Shown here piece by piece: positions 33,831 to 42,897 of a stretch of 64,000 bases of DNA (position 1 is the stretch's first letter; each line of letters opens with the position of its first letter). The notes beneath the pieces are model-generated. The model was not told where the DNA came from and searched no databases. It saw nothing but the letters and a program-made list of their open reading frames with translations. The stretch is from Gehongia tenuis. GTDB lineage: Bacteria > Bacillota > Clostridia > Christensenellales > NSJ-53. The stretch is from assembly GCF_014384795.1 (NCBI RefSeq), contig NZ_JACRSR010000006.1, forward strand, positions 1-64,000, in the 5' to 3' direction. The position numbers and the translations under genes are program-made.

Positions 33831-35003
33831 ATGTATCGAATTCAAACGCTGAACGCCATTTCGTCGGTCATTTATGATGAGCTGGACGATCAATATCAGG
33901 TTTCCAAGGAGGAGACCCATCCTGACGCGTACCTGATCCGAAGCGCCAACCTGCACGATCAGGAACTGCCGGAAGGCCTTCTGGCCATCGGCAGGGCCGG
34001 CGCGGGCACCAACAACATCCCCGTGGACGCTTGCACCGAAAAGGGGATCGTTGTCTTCAACACCCCCGGCGCCAACGCCAACGCGGTGAAGGAGCTGGTG
34101 ATCGCGTCCTTGTTCCTGGCCTCCCGCCGGGTGATCGAGGGCATCGAATGGACCAAGACCCTGAAGGGTCAGGGCGACGAGATCGGCAAACTGGTGGAAA
34201 AGGGCAAGAACCAGTTTGTGGGCCCGGAAGTGAAGGGCAAGCGTCTTGGCGTTATCGGCCTTGGCGCCATCGGCGTAATGGTGGCGAACGCCGCCCATGC
34301 CATCGGCATGGAGGTTTTGGGCTATGATCCCTTCATCTCCATCGACGCGGCTTGGCATCTGTCCCGGGCCGTCAAGCATGAATCCAGCCTGGAGGCGCTT
34401 CTTGCCAACTCCGATTACATCACCATCCACGTGCCCCTCAACGCCAAGACCAAGGATCTCATCAATGCGGAGAACCTGGCCCGAGCCAACCAGGGCATTC
34501 GGATTTTGAACTTTGCCCGGGGAGGCATCATCAATGAGGAGGATCTGGTGAAGGCTCTGGAGGAGAAGCAGGTGGGCCGTTACATCACCGATTTCCCCAG
34601 CGAGGCCCTGATCGGCCTCCCCAATGTAATCTGCATACCCCATCTGGGCGCTTCCACGCCGGAGAGCGAGGACAACTGCGCCCGTATGGCCGCGGCTCAG
34701 GTTCGGGATTACCTGGAGAATGGCAACATCCGCAACTCGGTCAACTTCCCCGACTGCTCCCTGCCCGGCACCGGTGCGCCCCGCCTGGCGGTGCTGCACA
34801 AGAACGAGCCCAATATGGTGGGTCAGATCACATCCATTCTGGCGGCCCGGGGCATCAACATCAACAACATGAATAACCGCAGCCGCGGCCAGACCGCATA
34901 CACCTTGATCGATCTGGACAACGGCAGCGACGATGGCCTGGTGGAAGCCATGGGCAACATCCAGGGCGTGATCAGCGCCCGGCTCATGTCCGCCAAACGC
35001 TGA
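33831..35003 (+). CDS. serA: D-3-phosphoglycerate dehydrogenase
   Basis: It oxidises 3-phosphoglycerate, the first step of serine synthesis. The substrate domain has GRAGAGTNNIPVDACTEKGI, the NAD motif GLGAIG begins at residue 143, and FARGGIINEEDL and CIPHLGASTPESEDN contain the catalytic region including the active-site His. A single ACT domain occupies about 320-390 (NMVGQITSILAARGININNM), so serine feedback is likely. Short SerA form without an intervening domain, 390 aa. AGGAGG before ATG 33831. Confidence 0.94.
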   Translation: MYRIQTLNAISSVIYDELDDQYQVSKEETHPDAYLIRSANLHDQELPEGLLAIGRAGAGTNNIPVDACTEKGIVVFNTPGANANAVKELVIASLFLASRRVIEGIEWTKTLKGQGDEIGKLVEKGKNQFVGPEVKGKRLGVIGLGAIGVMVANAAHAIGMEVLGYDPFISIDAAWHLSRAVKHESSLEALLANSDYITIHVPLNAKTKDLINAENLARANQGIRILNFARGGIINEEDLVKALEEKQVGRYITDFPSEALIGLPNVICIPHLGASTPESEDNCARMAAAQVRDYLENGNIRNSVNFPDCSLPGTGAPRLAVLHKNEPNMVGQITSILAARGININNMNNRSRGQTAYTLIDLDNGSDDGLVEAMGNIQGVISARLMSAKR

Positions 35004-35011
35004 CAATATGC

Positions 35012-35043
35012 AAAAGCCTCCGCCCAAGGCGGAGGCTTTTTTT
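35012..35043. terminator. Bidirectional terminator between serA and SirTM gene
   Basis: AAGCCTCCGCC (35014-35024) and GGCGGAGGCTT (35028-35038) pair perfectly with A- and T-runs on either side. Confidence 0.85.
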
Positions 35044-35914
35044 ATGGAATCAAGGAGGCGATAGCTTCGCCGATATCCCCTTCGATTCGGATGGATTGGG
35101 GCAGGATTTCCCGGGGAGCGGCGGCATCCGTCAGATTGATGCAGGCGTAGGTCGCCTTCGGATTTTGCCAGGTCCAAAGCCAGAAGGGATACTTGATGAT
35201 AACCGGGGTGTTGCTTCCTACGCCCAGCTCCAGATAGAGGATGGACAGCCCCTCATGCCGTTTAAGGAAGTCCTCATACCGCTTATGGGCCCGATGCCAG
35301 CCCTCGTCCTCCACAAAGGTGCTGTCACTGCGAAGGTTCATGGTCATGGGACGGCCGCATACGGGACAGCGGGGGATGAGTTCGGTTGGAATACGCCTAT
35401 TTCTTTGCTCCGCTACCATGCGGCGCACGGTCTTTTCGTTGTCATAGGTCTTTTTATGGCAGGGAAGGGAGCACTGCCACAGGCCGTAATCCCCCTGGGT
35501 GTAGAAAAGCCGGGCTTTATCAAAGCCGGCGAGCTGAAACTGATGGTCTACATTGGTGGTGATCACAAAATAGTCCCGATCCCGGACCAGCTTCAGCAGA
35601 TCAAAATAGACTCTGCCCGGGGTCAGGTCATAGCGGTTGTAATAAATGTGGCGGCTCCAGTAGGCCCAGTATTCCACCGGGGAGGCATAGGGGTAAAATC
35701 CGGCGGTATACATATCCCTAAAATGATATTTTGCAATAAAATCTGCGAAATGGGCCTCAAACCGGGGCCCGGAATAGGTGAGCCCAGCCGAGGAGGACAG
35801 GCCGGAACCGGCGCCGACCACAACGGCGTCCGCCCTTTCAAGAGCTTGGCCCAGAGCCTCAATGGCGTTGCAGAAGCCGGCGGTAGATTTGTTCATCGGA
35901 TTCTTGAAAGACAT
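35042..35914 (-). CDS. SirTM-type sirtuin (protein ADP-ribosyltransferase)
   Basis: Class M sirtuins transfer ADP-ribose to protein rather than deacetylate. The NAD loop VVVGAGSGLSSSAGL lies at 31-45. Where deacetylase sirtuins have His before Gly, this protein has Gln (TQGDYG, Q140), and N121/D123 appear in TTNVDHQ, the Asn/Gln pair known from staphylococcal and streptococcal SirTM. A zinc ribbon uses C148, C152, C183 and C186. 290 aa. Start ATG 35914 is supported by AAGGTG eight bases upstream but overlaps the macrodomain gene by 56 bases. The lipoylated GcvH-L target and LplA2 of classical operons are not next to it. Confidence 0.85.
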   Translation of the reverse strand: MSFKNPMNKSTAGFCNAIEALGQALERADAVVVGAGSGLSSSAGLTYSGPRFEAHFADFIAKYHFRDMYTAGFYPYASPVEYWAYWSRHIYYNRYDLTPGRVYFDLLKLVRDRDYFVITTNVDHQFQLAGFDKARLFYTQGDYGLWQCSLPCHKKTYDNEKTVRRMVAEQRNRRIPTELIPRCPVCGRPMTMNLRSDSTFVEDEGWHRAHKRYEDFLKRHEGLSILYLELGVGSNTPVIIKYPFWLWTWQNPKATYACINLTDAAAPREILPQSIRIEGDIGEAIASLIP

Positions 35915-36629
35915 TGAAGATCACCTTCATTTTACTTTGAGTTTGGGCGCGGTAATCCCGAACGGTGCCGAGGGCGATTTCCGCGGCTCGGAGCGGGGGA
36001 AAGAGGAATTCGCCGGTGGAGATACAGCAAAAGGCCAGGGATTGGAGGCCGTTTTCATCGGCGAGGGCCAGACAGGTCCGGTAACAGGAGGCCAGCTGGG
36101 ATTCATGATGGGGCGTGAGCCTGCCGGACACCATGGGGCCCACGGTGTGCAGCACGTATTGGCTGGGCAGGTTGAAGGCGGGGGAAATTCTGGCCCGGCC
36201 CACCGGCTCCTCCCCCTGGCCCGCCATGAGCTGGGCCATGAATAGGCGGAGCTCAATTCCGGCATAGGTGTGGATCGCGTTGTCGATGCAGCCGTGGCAG
36301 GGTACGAAGCAGCCCAGCATTCCGCTGTTGGCGGCATTAACGATGGCGTCCGCCCGCAGGGCGGTGATATCCCCCCGCCACAGGCAGAAGCCTTCTGCCG
36401 TGGGGACAAGATTTGCGGAGTCGGTGACTCCCCGCTGGGCGAGCCGCTCTGCCAGATATTCGTCCTGCACCTGGAGAAAGGCATCCGAAACGGGCGCGGG
36501 CCGCCGGACGTTCAGGAGGGCGCGAAGAAGCCTTCGCTGGCTTTCGCCGTCCGCCGGGATGGGTAAAGGATCGCCGCGCTCCTGCAGCAGCGTCTTAAGG
36601 AGATAGTGTCTTTTTTCGTCGTGCGTCAT
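35859..36629 (-). CDS. Zinc-containing macrodomain ADP-ribosyl hydrolase
   Basis: It probably removes the ADP-ribose placed by the SirTM enzyme. A helical N-terminal extension of ~75 residues precedes the macro fold: WRGDITALRADAIVNAANSG at 84-103, then the Zn-macro loop GCFVPCHGCIDNAIH (106-120) with C107, C111, H112 and C114 as metal candidates, later LHTVGP and ISTGEFLFP for the diphosphate loop. 256 aa, the size of the SirTM-linked group. It is first in a two-gene minus-strand operon divergent from an HxlR regulator. Confidence 0.88.
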   Translation of the reverse strand: MTHDEKRHYLLKTLLQERGDPLPIPADGESQRRLLRALLNVRRPAPVSDAFLQVQDEYLAERLAQRGVTDSANLVPTAEGFCLWRGDITALRADAIVNAANSGMLGCFVPCHGCIDNAIHTYAGIELRLFMAQLMAGQGEEPVGRARISPAFNLPSQYVLHTVGPMVSGRLTPHHESQLASCYRTCLALADENGLQSLAFCCISTGEFLFPPLRAAEIALGTVRDYRAQTQSKMKVIFNVFQESDEQIYRRLLQRH

Positions 36630-36777
36630 GTTTCACGCTCCAGTTGCCTAAAATGGCATAAGCTGCGGACTTGCGAAGGCAAGCCTATGGTTATAGAATA
36701 GTGGTGTATGACGGAAATGTAAAGTAGGCACAGGAATGTGCCGTAGTTGCTTTAAAGATACTATTGGAGGGATGAAC

Positions 36778-37101
36778 ATGGAAGCAAAGCCGCTGCCGGC
36801 CTGTCCGGTGGAAACGACGCTTACGCTGATCGGCGACAAGTGGAAGGTTCTTATCCTGCGGGATCTGATGGGGGGTACCAAACGTTTTGGCGAACTGAAA
36901 AAATCCATTGGCACCGTCACCCAAAAGGTCTTGACGGCGCAGCTTCGGGCCATGGAGGAAAGCGGTCTTCTCACCCGGAAAGTCTATGCCGAGGTGCCGC
37001 CCAGGGTGGAGTATACGCTTACGGAAACGGGCTACAGTCTAAAGCCCGTTTTGGACGCCATGATGGACTGGGGAGAGACGTATAAGGCTCAAAAGGGTTA
37101 G
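36778..37101 (+). CDS. HxlR-family transcriptional regulator
   Basis: The 107-residue winged-helix protein starts PLPACPVETTLTLIGDKWKV, with the conserved Cys of HxlR proteins at residue 8, followed by DLMGGTKRFGELKKSI, the recognition helix region VTQKVLTAQLRAMEESGLL and the wing YAEVPPRVEYTLT. The conserved Cys is a thiol redox or aldehyde sensor in studied members. ATG 36778 is seven bases after GGAGGG; ATG 36772 touches it. It is divergent from the macrodomain/SirTM operon with ~150 bp between, so control of that operon is plausible. Confidence 0.85.
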   Translation: MEAKPLPACPVETTLTLIGDKWKVLILRDLMGGTKRFGELKKSIGTVTQKVLTAQLRAMEESGLLTRKVYAEVPPRVEYTLTETGYSLKPVLDAMMDWGETYKAQKG

Positions 37102-37132
37102 TGTAAAGGCCGGGCCGGAAGGCGCGGCCTTT

Positions 37133-38230
37133 TTATGGGCATTCCACAGCGATAAGGGGTACGGCCATCTCCCGATCGGTGAGTCCGGCGTGGTTGGACA
37201 GGAAGCGGTGGCAGGAGCGATCGTAGGCAAGAGCCAGATCCCCGGTGGCTATGGCAAGAAAGTCGCCGAGAAAACCCGGAACCCGGGGATGGGGCATGCC
37301 GCCGCCAAAGAGGCCCTCCGCGAGCGCCCGCTCACTGGAACAAAGAAGGAATTCGTCGCCGAACGCCGCGAGAAAGGCCTGTTGGAAAGCTTCCCGCCGG
37401 TCCGCCTGTACGTGAAAGGCCAAAGCCCGATCCTCCAGAGAGGGCGGACGCACCAGCGTTCCTGCGATATCCGGATGGTCGGTGATGTAGGCGTAGCGGT
37501 TATCCCGGTGGCCGTGATCGGCGGTGACGATGAGAAGGGTGTCCGAGAGCCGTTCAGCCAGATTGCGCACCGCAACATCCAGCCGCTTCATCCAGGAACG
37601 GGTTTTCCTGGACGCTGAACCTGTGTGATGCATCACGCTGTCCGGCTGGGGCCAGTAAGCATAGATATAGTCGGTGCCCGCCTTCGTCAGGGCGGCCACG
37701 CCCTCCACGAGCTCCTCCAGGGTTTCGATGGGGTAGGTGCCAAAGGGGGACACCGAATGAGCGGTGCGCCCGGCGGTTCGAAGCTGGTCGATAAGGCTCG
37801 CGTAAGGCAGATGCTTTTTCGCAAGATGGATGGGAGCGGCGGGGCCGCGTCCGCCGTAATGGAGCGTGTTGGGAAAGATGGCTACGATGTCGTCCGTTTC
37901 TTCGAAATAGAGGGACCAGCCCAGCCAGCCATGCTCCGCCGGTGTAAGCCCGCTGCTGAGGGACGTGGTGGCGGCGGTGGTGGTGGGCGGAAAAACGGAA
38001 GAGATGGGCCGCAGCGCCTTTTGCCTCAGAAGGCTGTCCTCGGGCAGCAGCTCCTCCAGCGAGGCCCAGCCCATACCGTCCAGCAGCAGCACCACCACAT
38101 GCCTTGGATTTTTCATGAGCAGTCCATCCACATCGGACATGGTCTTGTGGCCGGTGGGAAGAGCGTAGTGCTTCAGCACGGAGCAGGCCAGATTCACCAG
38201 GCCGTCCTGGTAGTCAGGATATTGGATCAT
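37133..38230 (-). CDS. Alkaline phosphatase superfamily hydrolase (nucleotide pyrophosphatase-like)
   Basis: A metal-dependent phospho- or sulfo-ester hydrolase. Metal ligand D51 lies in VVVLLLDGMGW, the nucleophile Thr is in SVFPPTTTAATTS (about 83-85), and the other ligands are in AYWPQPDSVMHHTGS and IVTADHGHRDN. No signal peptide is visible, so it is probably cytoplasmic. Start ATG 38230 is the first Met giving the family N-terminus; the ribosome site (GGGGG, ~12 bases upstream) is distant. Substrate unknown. 365 aa. Confidence 0.8.
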   Translation of the reverse strand: MIQYPDYQDGLVNLACSVLKHYALPTGHKTMSDVDGLLMKNPRHVVVLLLDGMGWASLEELLPEDSLLRQKALRPISSVFPPTTTAATTSLSSGLTPAEHGWLGWSLYFEETDDIVAIFPNTLHYGGRGPAAPIHLAKKHLPYASLIDQLRTAGRTAHSVSPFGTYPIETLEELVEGVAALTKAGTDYIYAYWPQPDSVMHHTGSASRKTRSWMKRLDVAVRNLAERLSDTLLIVTADHGHRDNRYAYITDHPDIAGTLVRPPSLEDRALAFHVQADRREAFQQAFLAAFGDEFLLCSSERALAEGLFGGGMPHPRVPGFLGDFLAIATGDLALAYDRSCHRFLSNHAGLTDREMAVPLIAVECP

Positions 38231-38355
38231 GGTGCGGCACCCCCTTTTCAATATCGTATGCGATTCTCCGCCCGGATTCAACCCCCAAAATGGGACCCTT
38301 GGCGGGCTGAAGGCATAGGATAAAGTGCGGGGATTCCCGCCCATAACGAAATAGC

Positions 38356-38394
38356 AAAACCGCATCTCAACCCTCCTCACGGATGCGGTTTTTT
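38356..38394. terminator. Terminator-like hairpin between divergent genes
   Basis: AAAACCGCATC (38356-38366) pairs with GATGCGGTTTT (38382-38392), with a T-run after it. It ends no visible plus-strand gene; it may attenuate the dehydrogenase genes downstream or end a short transcript. Confidence 0.65.
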
Positions 38395-38466
38395 GCCTTG
38401 CTGAAATGGGACAGGGATGTTAAGATAAGGTATAACGTTTACTTCGGAAAAACGGGAAGGAGGATC

Positions 38467-39420
38467 ATGGTGCGGAAGATCATTGTGTGCGCGCCCTTTT
38501 TGCCGTCGGTCATGGACGAGCTGAGGCAGCATTTTGAGGTTGTCACGGCACCGGAAGGCAGCAGGCTCCGCCGGGAAGAGGTGCTGAAGGCTCTGCCCGG
38601 GGCCTTCGGACTGACGGCGGACGGCGTTCGGGTGGACGAGGAGATGCTGGAAGCGGGCAGGGATCTCAAGATCGTGGTGTGCGGCGGGGCCGGCTACGAC
38701 CACATCGATGTGGAGGCGGCCACGAAGCGTGGCGTGTGGGTTTGCAACAATCCCGATCCCGTAACGGAACCCACGGCGGAGATGTCGGTGGCGCTGATGC
38801 TGGCGGTGTGCCGCAGGGTGTCCGAGTGGGACCGCCTGGTGAGAAAAGACCAGTACGCCTATTGGGGCAATGCCAAGCGCATGGGGACCACGGTGATGGA
38901 TATGCAGCTGGGGATTATCGGCATGGGCCGGATCGGCCGGGCGGTGGCGAGGCGGGCGAGAGCCCTTGGCATGACCATTGTCTATCACAACCGGCATCAT
39001 CTGACTTCCGAGCTGGAAGAGGGCGCAAAGTATATGGACCTTGCAAAGCTTCTGCGGACCAGTGATGTGATCTCCCTCAATCTGCCTCTCGGCGCCAGCT
39101 CCAGGAAGCTGCTGGGCCGGGCGGAATTTGAGCTCATGAAGCCCACCGCCTTTGTGGTCAGCACGGCCCGCGGTGCGGTGATGGATGAAGCGGCGCTGGT
39201 GGAGGCGCTGGAACGGGGAAAGATTGCCGGAGCGGGCCTGGATGTGTTTGAGCATGAGCCGGGTATCCCGAAGGCCCTTCTTGCCATGGAAAATGTGGTG
39301 CTGACGCCGCACCGGGGCGGCAATGCCGATGGCGTGATGGAGGCCTCCATGCGGGAACGGGCGAGGCAGCTTATGGACGCGGACAGCGGGAAGATTCCCG
39401 CCAATCTGCTCAATCCTTGA
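38467..39420 (+). CDS. D-isomer-specific 2-hydroxyacid dehydrogenase (copy 1)
   Basis: An NAD(P)-dependent reductase of 2-oxoacids in the glyoxylate/hydroxypyruvate reductase branch. 317 residues with GGAGYDHIDVEAATKRGV in the substrate domain, the Rossmann motif GIIGMGRIGRAVARRARALG, LPLGASSRKLL, STARGAVMDE (catalytic Arg) and an EHEPGIP segment; the late His is in TPHRGG. ATG 38467 follows GGAAGGAGG. A close paralogue follows 14 bases downstream. The substrate cannot be inferred. Confidence 0.88.
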   Translation: MVRKIIVCAPFLPSVMDELRQHFEVVTAPEGSRLRREEVLKALPGAFGLTADGVRVDEEMLEAGRDLKIVVCGGAGYDHIDVEAATKRGVWVCNNPDPVTEPTAEMSVALMLAVCRRVSEWDRLVRKDQYAYWGNAKRMGTTVMDMQLGIIGMGRIGRAVARRARALGMTIVYHNRHHLTSELEEGAKYMDLAKLLRTSDVISLNLPLGASSRKLLGRAEFELMKPTAFVVSTARGAVMDEAALVEALERGKIAGAGLDVFEHEPGIPKALLAMENVVLTPHRGGNADGVMEASMRERARQLMDADSGKIPANLLNP

Positions 39421-39434
39421 GGGGGGGTGAAGGC

Positions 39435-40382
39435 ATGGAAAAAATTTTGGTGCCCTACCGCGTGCCGCGGGAAGGGTTTCGGAAATTGGAGGAGAGGTGT
39501 GCGCTGATCTATCCGGAAGAGGGCTGGCTGCTCACCCGGGAGGAACAAATGGCCGCCGTGCCCGAATGCTCGGCCATCGTGGCCACGTCAGGAATCAAGG
39601 TGGATGAGGAGATGCTGCTTAGGGCGGAGAAGCTTAAGATTGTGACCGCCTACGGCGCGGGCTATGATAATGTGGACGTGGAAGCGGCAAGAAGGCTGGG
39701 CATTCCAGTGACCAACATTCCCTATACCGTCACCGAGGCCACGGCGGAGCTGGCTATGACGCTGATGCTGGCCGTATGTCGGCAGGTGGTGCTGTGGGAC
39801 CGGCTGGTCCGTGAGGATCAGGAGACGCATTGGCGCCGCAAAGACCTAATGGGCACCACATTGTACGGGAAACAGCTGGGCATTGTGGGTATGGGCCGGA
39901 TTGGCCGGGCGCTGGCACGGCGGGCGCGGGCCTTTGGCATGGCGGTAGTCTATCACAACCGGAACAGGCTGGACAAAGAGGACGGGGCCAGTTACATGGA
40001 CCTGGACGACCTGCTTCGAACCAGCGACGTGGTGTCCCTCAACCTGCCGCTGACCGATGAGTCGAGGGGGCTGATCGGGGAGAGGGCCTTCTATTTGATG
40101 AAGCCCACCGCCTACCTGATCAATGTGGCCCGGGGCGCGGTGGTGGACGAGGAGGCGCTGATAAGCGCACTGAAGGCGGGACGGATTGCCGGCGCCGGAC
40201 TGGACGTATTCGTCCATGAGCCGGGCATTCCGGAGGGACTTCTATGTCTTGACAATGTGGTTTTAACGGGGCACATTGGCTCGGATACCCTGGACACCCG
40301 AAACACCATGGCGGCGGAATGTTCCTTTCAGATCCTGGATGCGCTGTCGGGCAGGACGCCTCAGGGCATTGTAAACGGGTAA
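39435..40382 (+). CDS. D-isomer-specific 2-hydroxyacid dehydrogenase (copy 2)
   Basis: 315 residues, clearly paralogous to copy 1: the same GMGRIGRA Rossmann motif, the same ARRARA helix, VYHNRN, YMDLDDLLRTSDVVSLNLPL and HEPGIPEGL. Active-site region reads INVARGAVVDEEAL and LTGHIGSD, where the His is followed by Ile-Gly as in most family members, while copy 1 has TPHRGG. GGGGGGGTGAAGG precedes ATG 39435. A tandem duplication followed by divergence is likely. Confidence 0.88.
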   Translation: MEKILVPYRVPREGFRKLEERCALIYPEEGWLLTREEQMAAVPECSAIVATSGIKVDEEMLLRAEKLKIVTAYGAGYDNVDVEAARRLGIPVTNIPYTVTEATAELAMTLMLAVCRQVVLWDRLVREDQETHWRRKDLMGTTLYGKQLGIVGMGRIGRALARRARAFGMAVVYHNRNRLDKEDGASYMDLDDLLRTSDVVSLNLPLTDESRGLIGERAFYLMKPTAYLINVARGAVVDEEALISALKAGRIAGAGLDVFVHEPGIPEGLLCLDNVVLTGHIGSDTLDTRNTMAAECSFQILDALSGRTPQGIVNG

Positions 40383-40480
40383 AAAAAGCGGCTTTATGCC
40401 CCTTTTTTTAGATTACCTGGATTTGCCATGGGGATTCATCCGGAAAATTCCATGGAAAGGTTTTTTACCGCACGGCAATA

Positions 40481-40489
40481 TGCTATAAT
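40481..40489 (+). promoter_or_regulatory. Extended -10 promoter of cdaA operon
   Basis: TGCTATAAT with a perfect TATAAT at 40484-40489; the -35 region is only a T-run. Confidence 0.6.
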
Positions 40490-40524
40490 AAAGGCATTGG
40501 GAAGCCATAAAGGCGGGTGATGAT

Positions 40525-41364
40525 TTGGAATTTGTTCAGCGGATTCTTGAATATATACGCAATGTGATCGTGGTTCAGCTGACCTGGCGGGACCTTGTGG
40601 ATATGCTGCTGGTGGCGGTGATGATCTACCAGATCCTCAATTTGACCCGGAAGACCCGGGCGTTCCAGGTCATCAAGGGCCTTGGTATTGTATTCCTGGG
40701 CTCCGCTTTGGCCCAGGTTTTTGAACTGACGGCTGTGGGCTGGATCTTCAACTACATCATCACATCCGGCGCTCTGGTGCTGGTGGTGCTCTTTACGCCC
40801 GAACTGCGGCGGGCGTTGGAGCATCTGGGCCGCAGCAAGATCTTTGGCAAGGCGGAAACGGCCCAACTGGGTGCGGGCTGGGTGGTGGACGAGCTGGTGG
40901 AATGCGCCGAACATTTGTCCAAGCGGCGGGTGGGCGCTCTCATCATCATCGAACAAAAGACGGGTCTGGGCGAGATCGCCGAAACGGGTACCCGGCTGGA
41001 CGCGAAGATCAGTGCGCCTCTTTTGGAGAATATTTTTGAACCCAACACGCCCCTGCATGATGGCGCGGTCATTTTGCGCGGAGACCGCATCGAAGCCGCG
41101 GCGTGTTTGCTGCCCCTGACGGAAAATCAGATTTCCAAGGAGATGGGCACCCGCCACCGGGCGGCGGTGGGCATCAGCGAGAGCTCGGACACGGTGGCTC
41201 TCATCGTTTCAGAGGAGACGGGCGTGATCTCCATTGCCCGGGAGGGCAGGATCAAACGCTATCTCAATTCCGCGTCCCTGAAGGAGATTCTGAGTGAGAT
41301 CTATGGCCCGCCCACGGAGGAGTCCTTGATTTCCAAGGTGATCCATAGGAGGCGAAAGCTATGA
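40525..41364 (+). CDS. cdaA: Diadenylate cyclase CdaA
   Basis: It makes cyclic di-AMP from two ATP, a signal for potassium and osmotic balance. Three N-terminal membrane segments (about residues 17-75) are followed by the DAC domain with DGA at 179-181 (LHDGAVIL) and RHR at 210-212 (GTRHRAAVG), both essential motifs. The start is a TTG at 40525, the only start giving the membrane region, preceded by AAAGGCGGG. 279 aa, normal. cdaR overlaps by four bases. Confidence 0.95.
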   Translation: MEFVQRILEYIRNVIVVQLTWRDLVDMLLVAVMIYQILNLTRKTRAFQVIKGLGIVFLGSALAQVFELTAVGWIFNYIITSGALVLVVLFTPELRRALEHLGRSKIFGKAETAQLGAGWVVDELVECAEHLSKRRVGALIIIEQKTGLGEIAETGTRLDAKISAPLLENIFEPNTPLHDGAVILRGDRIEAAACLLPLTENQISKEMGTRHRAAVGISESSDTVALIVSEETGVISIAREGRIKRYLNSASLKEILSEIYGPPTEESLISKVIHRRRKL

Positions 41365-42605
41365 AGGAACGGATGAAAACCATACTTTATAAGATCTTTC
41401 GCCAAAATCTGCTGCTGAAGATCGTATCGGTGCTCTTTGCCATCATTCTTTGGAATTACGTCATCGTGGAAACCAATCCCCTTCGGGAAAAGACTTTTTC
41501 CGAAGTGCCCGTCAAAATCCAGGGCGAGGCGGAGCTGCGGGAGCGGGGGCTTGCCATCCGGGAAGATTTGACGAAACTGGTGGCAAGCGGTAAAGTAACG
41601 GTGAACGTTCGAAATGATCTTTTCAACGATCTGACCCGCGAGAGGATTTCCCTCAACCTGGACCTTTCCACGGTAACCAGCGTGGGGGAACAGAAGGTGA
41701 ACCTCACCTGCACCACGTCCTATGGCACGGTGAAGGCCGTCACACCCGGCGAGGTGACGGTGACCGTGGAGGAGCTGGTGACGCGCACGGTGCCGGTGCG
41801 CCTCCGCCAGATCGGTACGCTGCAATCAAACTATTGGATTCGCACCATCACCGCCGAGCCGGAGCAGATCGTGCTCACCGGCGCCAAGAGCGACCTCGAG
41901 GCGGTGGAGGAAGCGCTGGTGGATGTGGATATCACCTCCGTTACCGAGACCCGGGAGAAGTCATTGACCTATGAGCTCAAGGACGCCGGCGGCAACACCG
42001 TTTCGGCGGCCAGCATCCGCTCCGATGTGTCGGCGGTCAAGGTGAACATTGAGGCCTATTCCACCAAGGAACTCCCCATCAACAAGGACAGCCTCACGGT
42101 TGGCGAGGTGGCCCAGGGCTATGAGATCACCGATGTGGCGGTGCTGCCGGAAACCTTGGTGGTGGCGGGACCCAAGGCGGTGCTGGACGGCATGGAAAGC
42201 CTGCAGCTGGAACAGGTGAACGTGGCGGGACTCAATCAAAGCGTCACCCAAAGCTGCGGCGTGGAGATCCCCGACGGCGTGATGCTGATGGATGCCGCGC
42301 CGGTCAATGTGGCCATTACCATTGAGGAGAAGCGGGAGGAGATCACCTACGACATGCCCATCAAGGTGGAGAACCTGCAAAGCGGGCTGACGGCCAAGGT
42401 GGTGCCCGCCTCCACGGAGGTGACCTTCACGGTGCCTTACAGCATGGTCAACCGCATCCGGCCTGCGTATATCTATCTTTATGTGGATGTGGCGCATTTG
42501 GGCACCGGCTCCTCCAGCGTATCGGTCAAGTGGTACATTGCCGACGATGTGGATATTCAGGATATCAAGGTCAAAACGGAAAAAGTGGAGGTTATCGTGG
42601 AGTAG
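41361..42605 (+). CDS. cdaR: CdaR, YbbR-domain regulator of CdaA
   Basis: A 414-residue protein with an N-terminal membrane anchor (NLLLKIVSVLFAIILWNYVIV) and about four extracytoplasmic YbbR repeats, each with a strand pattern like VPVRLRQIGT..., VVLP/ VTAEPEQIVLTGAKSDL and VAVLPETLVVAGPKAVLDGM. CdaR proteins tune cyclase activity. ATG overlaps the cdaA stop. In most Firmicutes glmM follows; here a small membrane protein and a P-loop ATPase follow. Confidence 0.9.
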   Translation: MKERMKTILYKIFRQNLLLKIVSVLFAIILWNYVIVETNPLREKTFSEVPVKIQGEAELRERGLAIREDLTKLVASGKVTVNVRNDLFNDLTRERISLNLDLSTVTSVGEQKVNLTCTTSYGTVKAVTPGEVTVTVEELVTRTVPVRLRQIGTLQSNYWIRTITAEPEQIVLTGAKSDLEAVEEALVDVDITSVTETREKSLTYELKDAGGNTVSAASIRSDVSAVKVNIEAYSTKELPINKDSLTVGEVAQGYEITDVAVLPETLVVAGPKAVLDGMESLQLEQVNVAGLNQSVTQSCGVEIPDGVMLMDAAPVNVAITIEEKREEITYDMPIKVENLQSGLTAKVVPASTEVTFTVPYSMVNRIRPAYIYLYVDVAHLGTGSSSVSVKWYIADDVDIQDIKVKTEKVEVIVE

Positions 42606-42627
42606 ACCCAAATAGGGGAGGACGGAT

Positions 42628-42897
42628 ATGGATTTTATTACGAAGCTCATGGACAGCTTCTTCGGCAGCTTCATGGAGAGCGGAGCCAAGAAGGCTGTGG
42701 AGTGGTACGAGAGCGGTTTCATCACCTGGGTGGGTGAAAATTTCATCAAAATCGTCCTGTGGCTTGTGGTCATCGGCGTGGTGGTGGATGTCCTCGTCCA
42801 CATCAACTGGCGCAGGGTCTATGCCTGGTTCAAGAAAAGAACGGGCAGAGAAGCGGAAACCGTTCCTGTGCAGGCCAAAAGGACCATGAACGAATGA
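42628..42897 (+). CDS. Small single-pass membrane protein, unknown
   Basis: 89 residues: an amphipathic N-terminal helix (MDFITKLMDSFFGSFMES), one strong membrane helix at about 40-59 (IVLWLVVIGVVVDVLVHI) and a basic cytoplasmic tail (NWRRVYAWFKKRTG). GGGGAGG precedes ATG 42628. It lies 22 bases after cdaR and overlaps the ATPase gene by four, so it is part of the c-di-AMP operon. I recognise no family. Confidence 0.7.
   Translation: MDFITKLMDSFFGSFMESGAKKAVEWYESGFITWVGENFIKIVLWLVVIGVVVDVLVHINWRRVYAWFKKRTGREAETVPVQAKRTMNE

Noticed and set aside
38231..38380. Upstream extension of the alkaline-phosphatase-like gene
   Set aside because: The added ~50 residues are unlike the family and overlap the orphan terminator hairpin.
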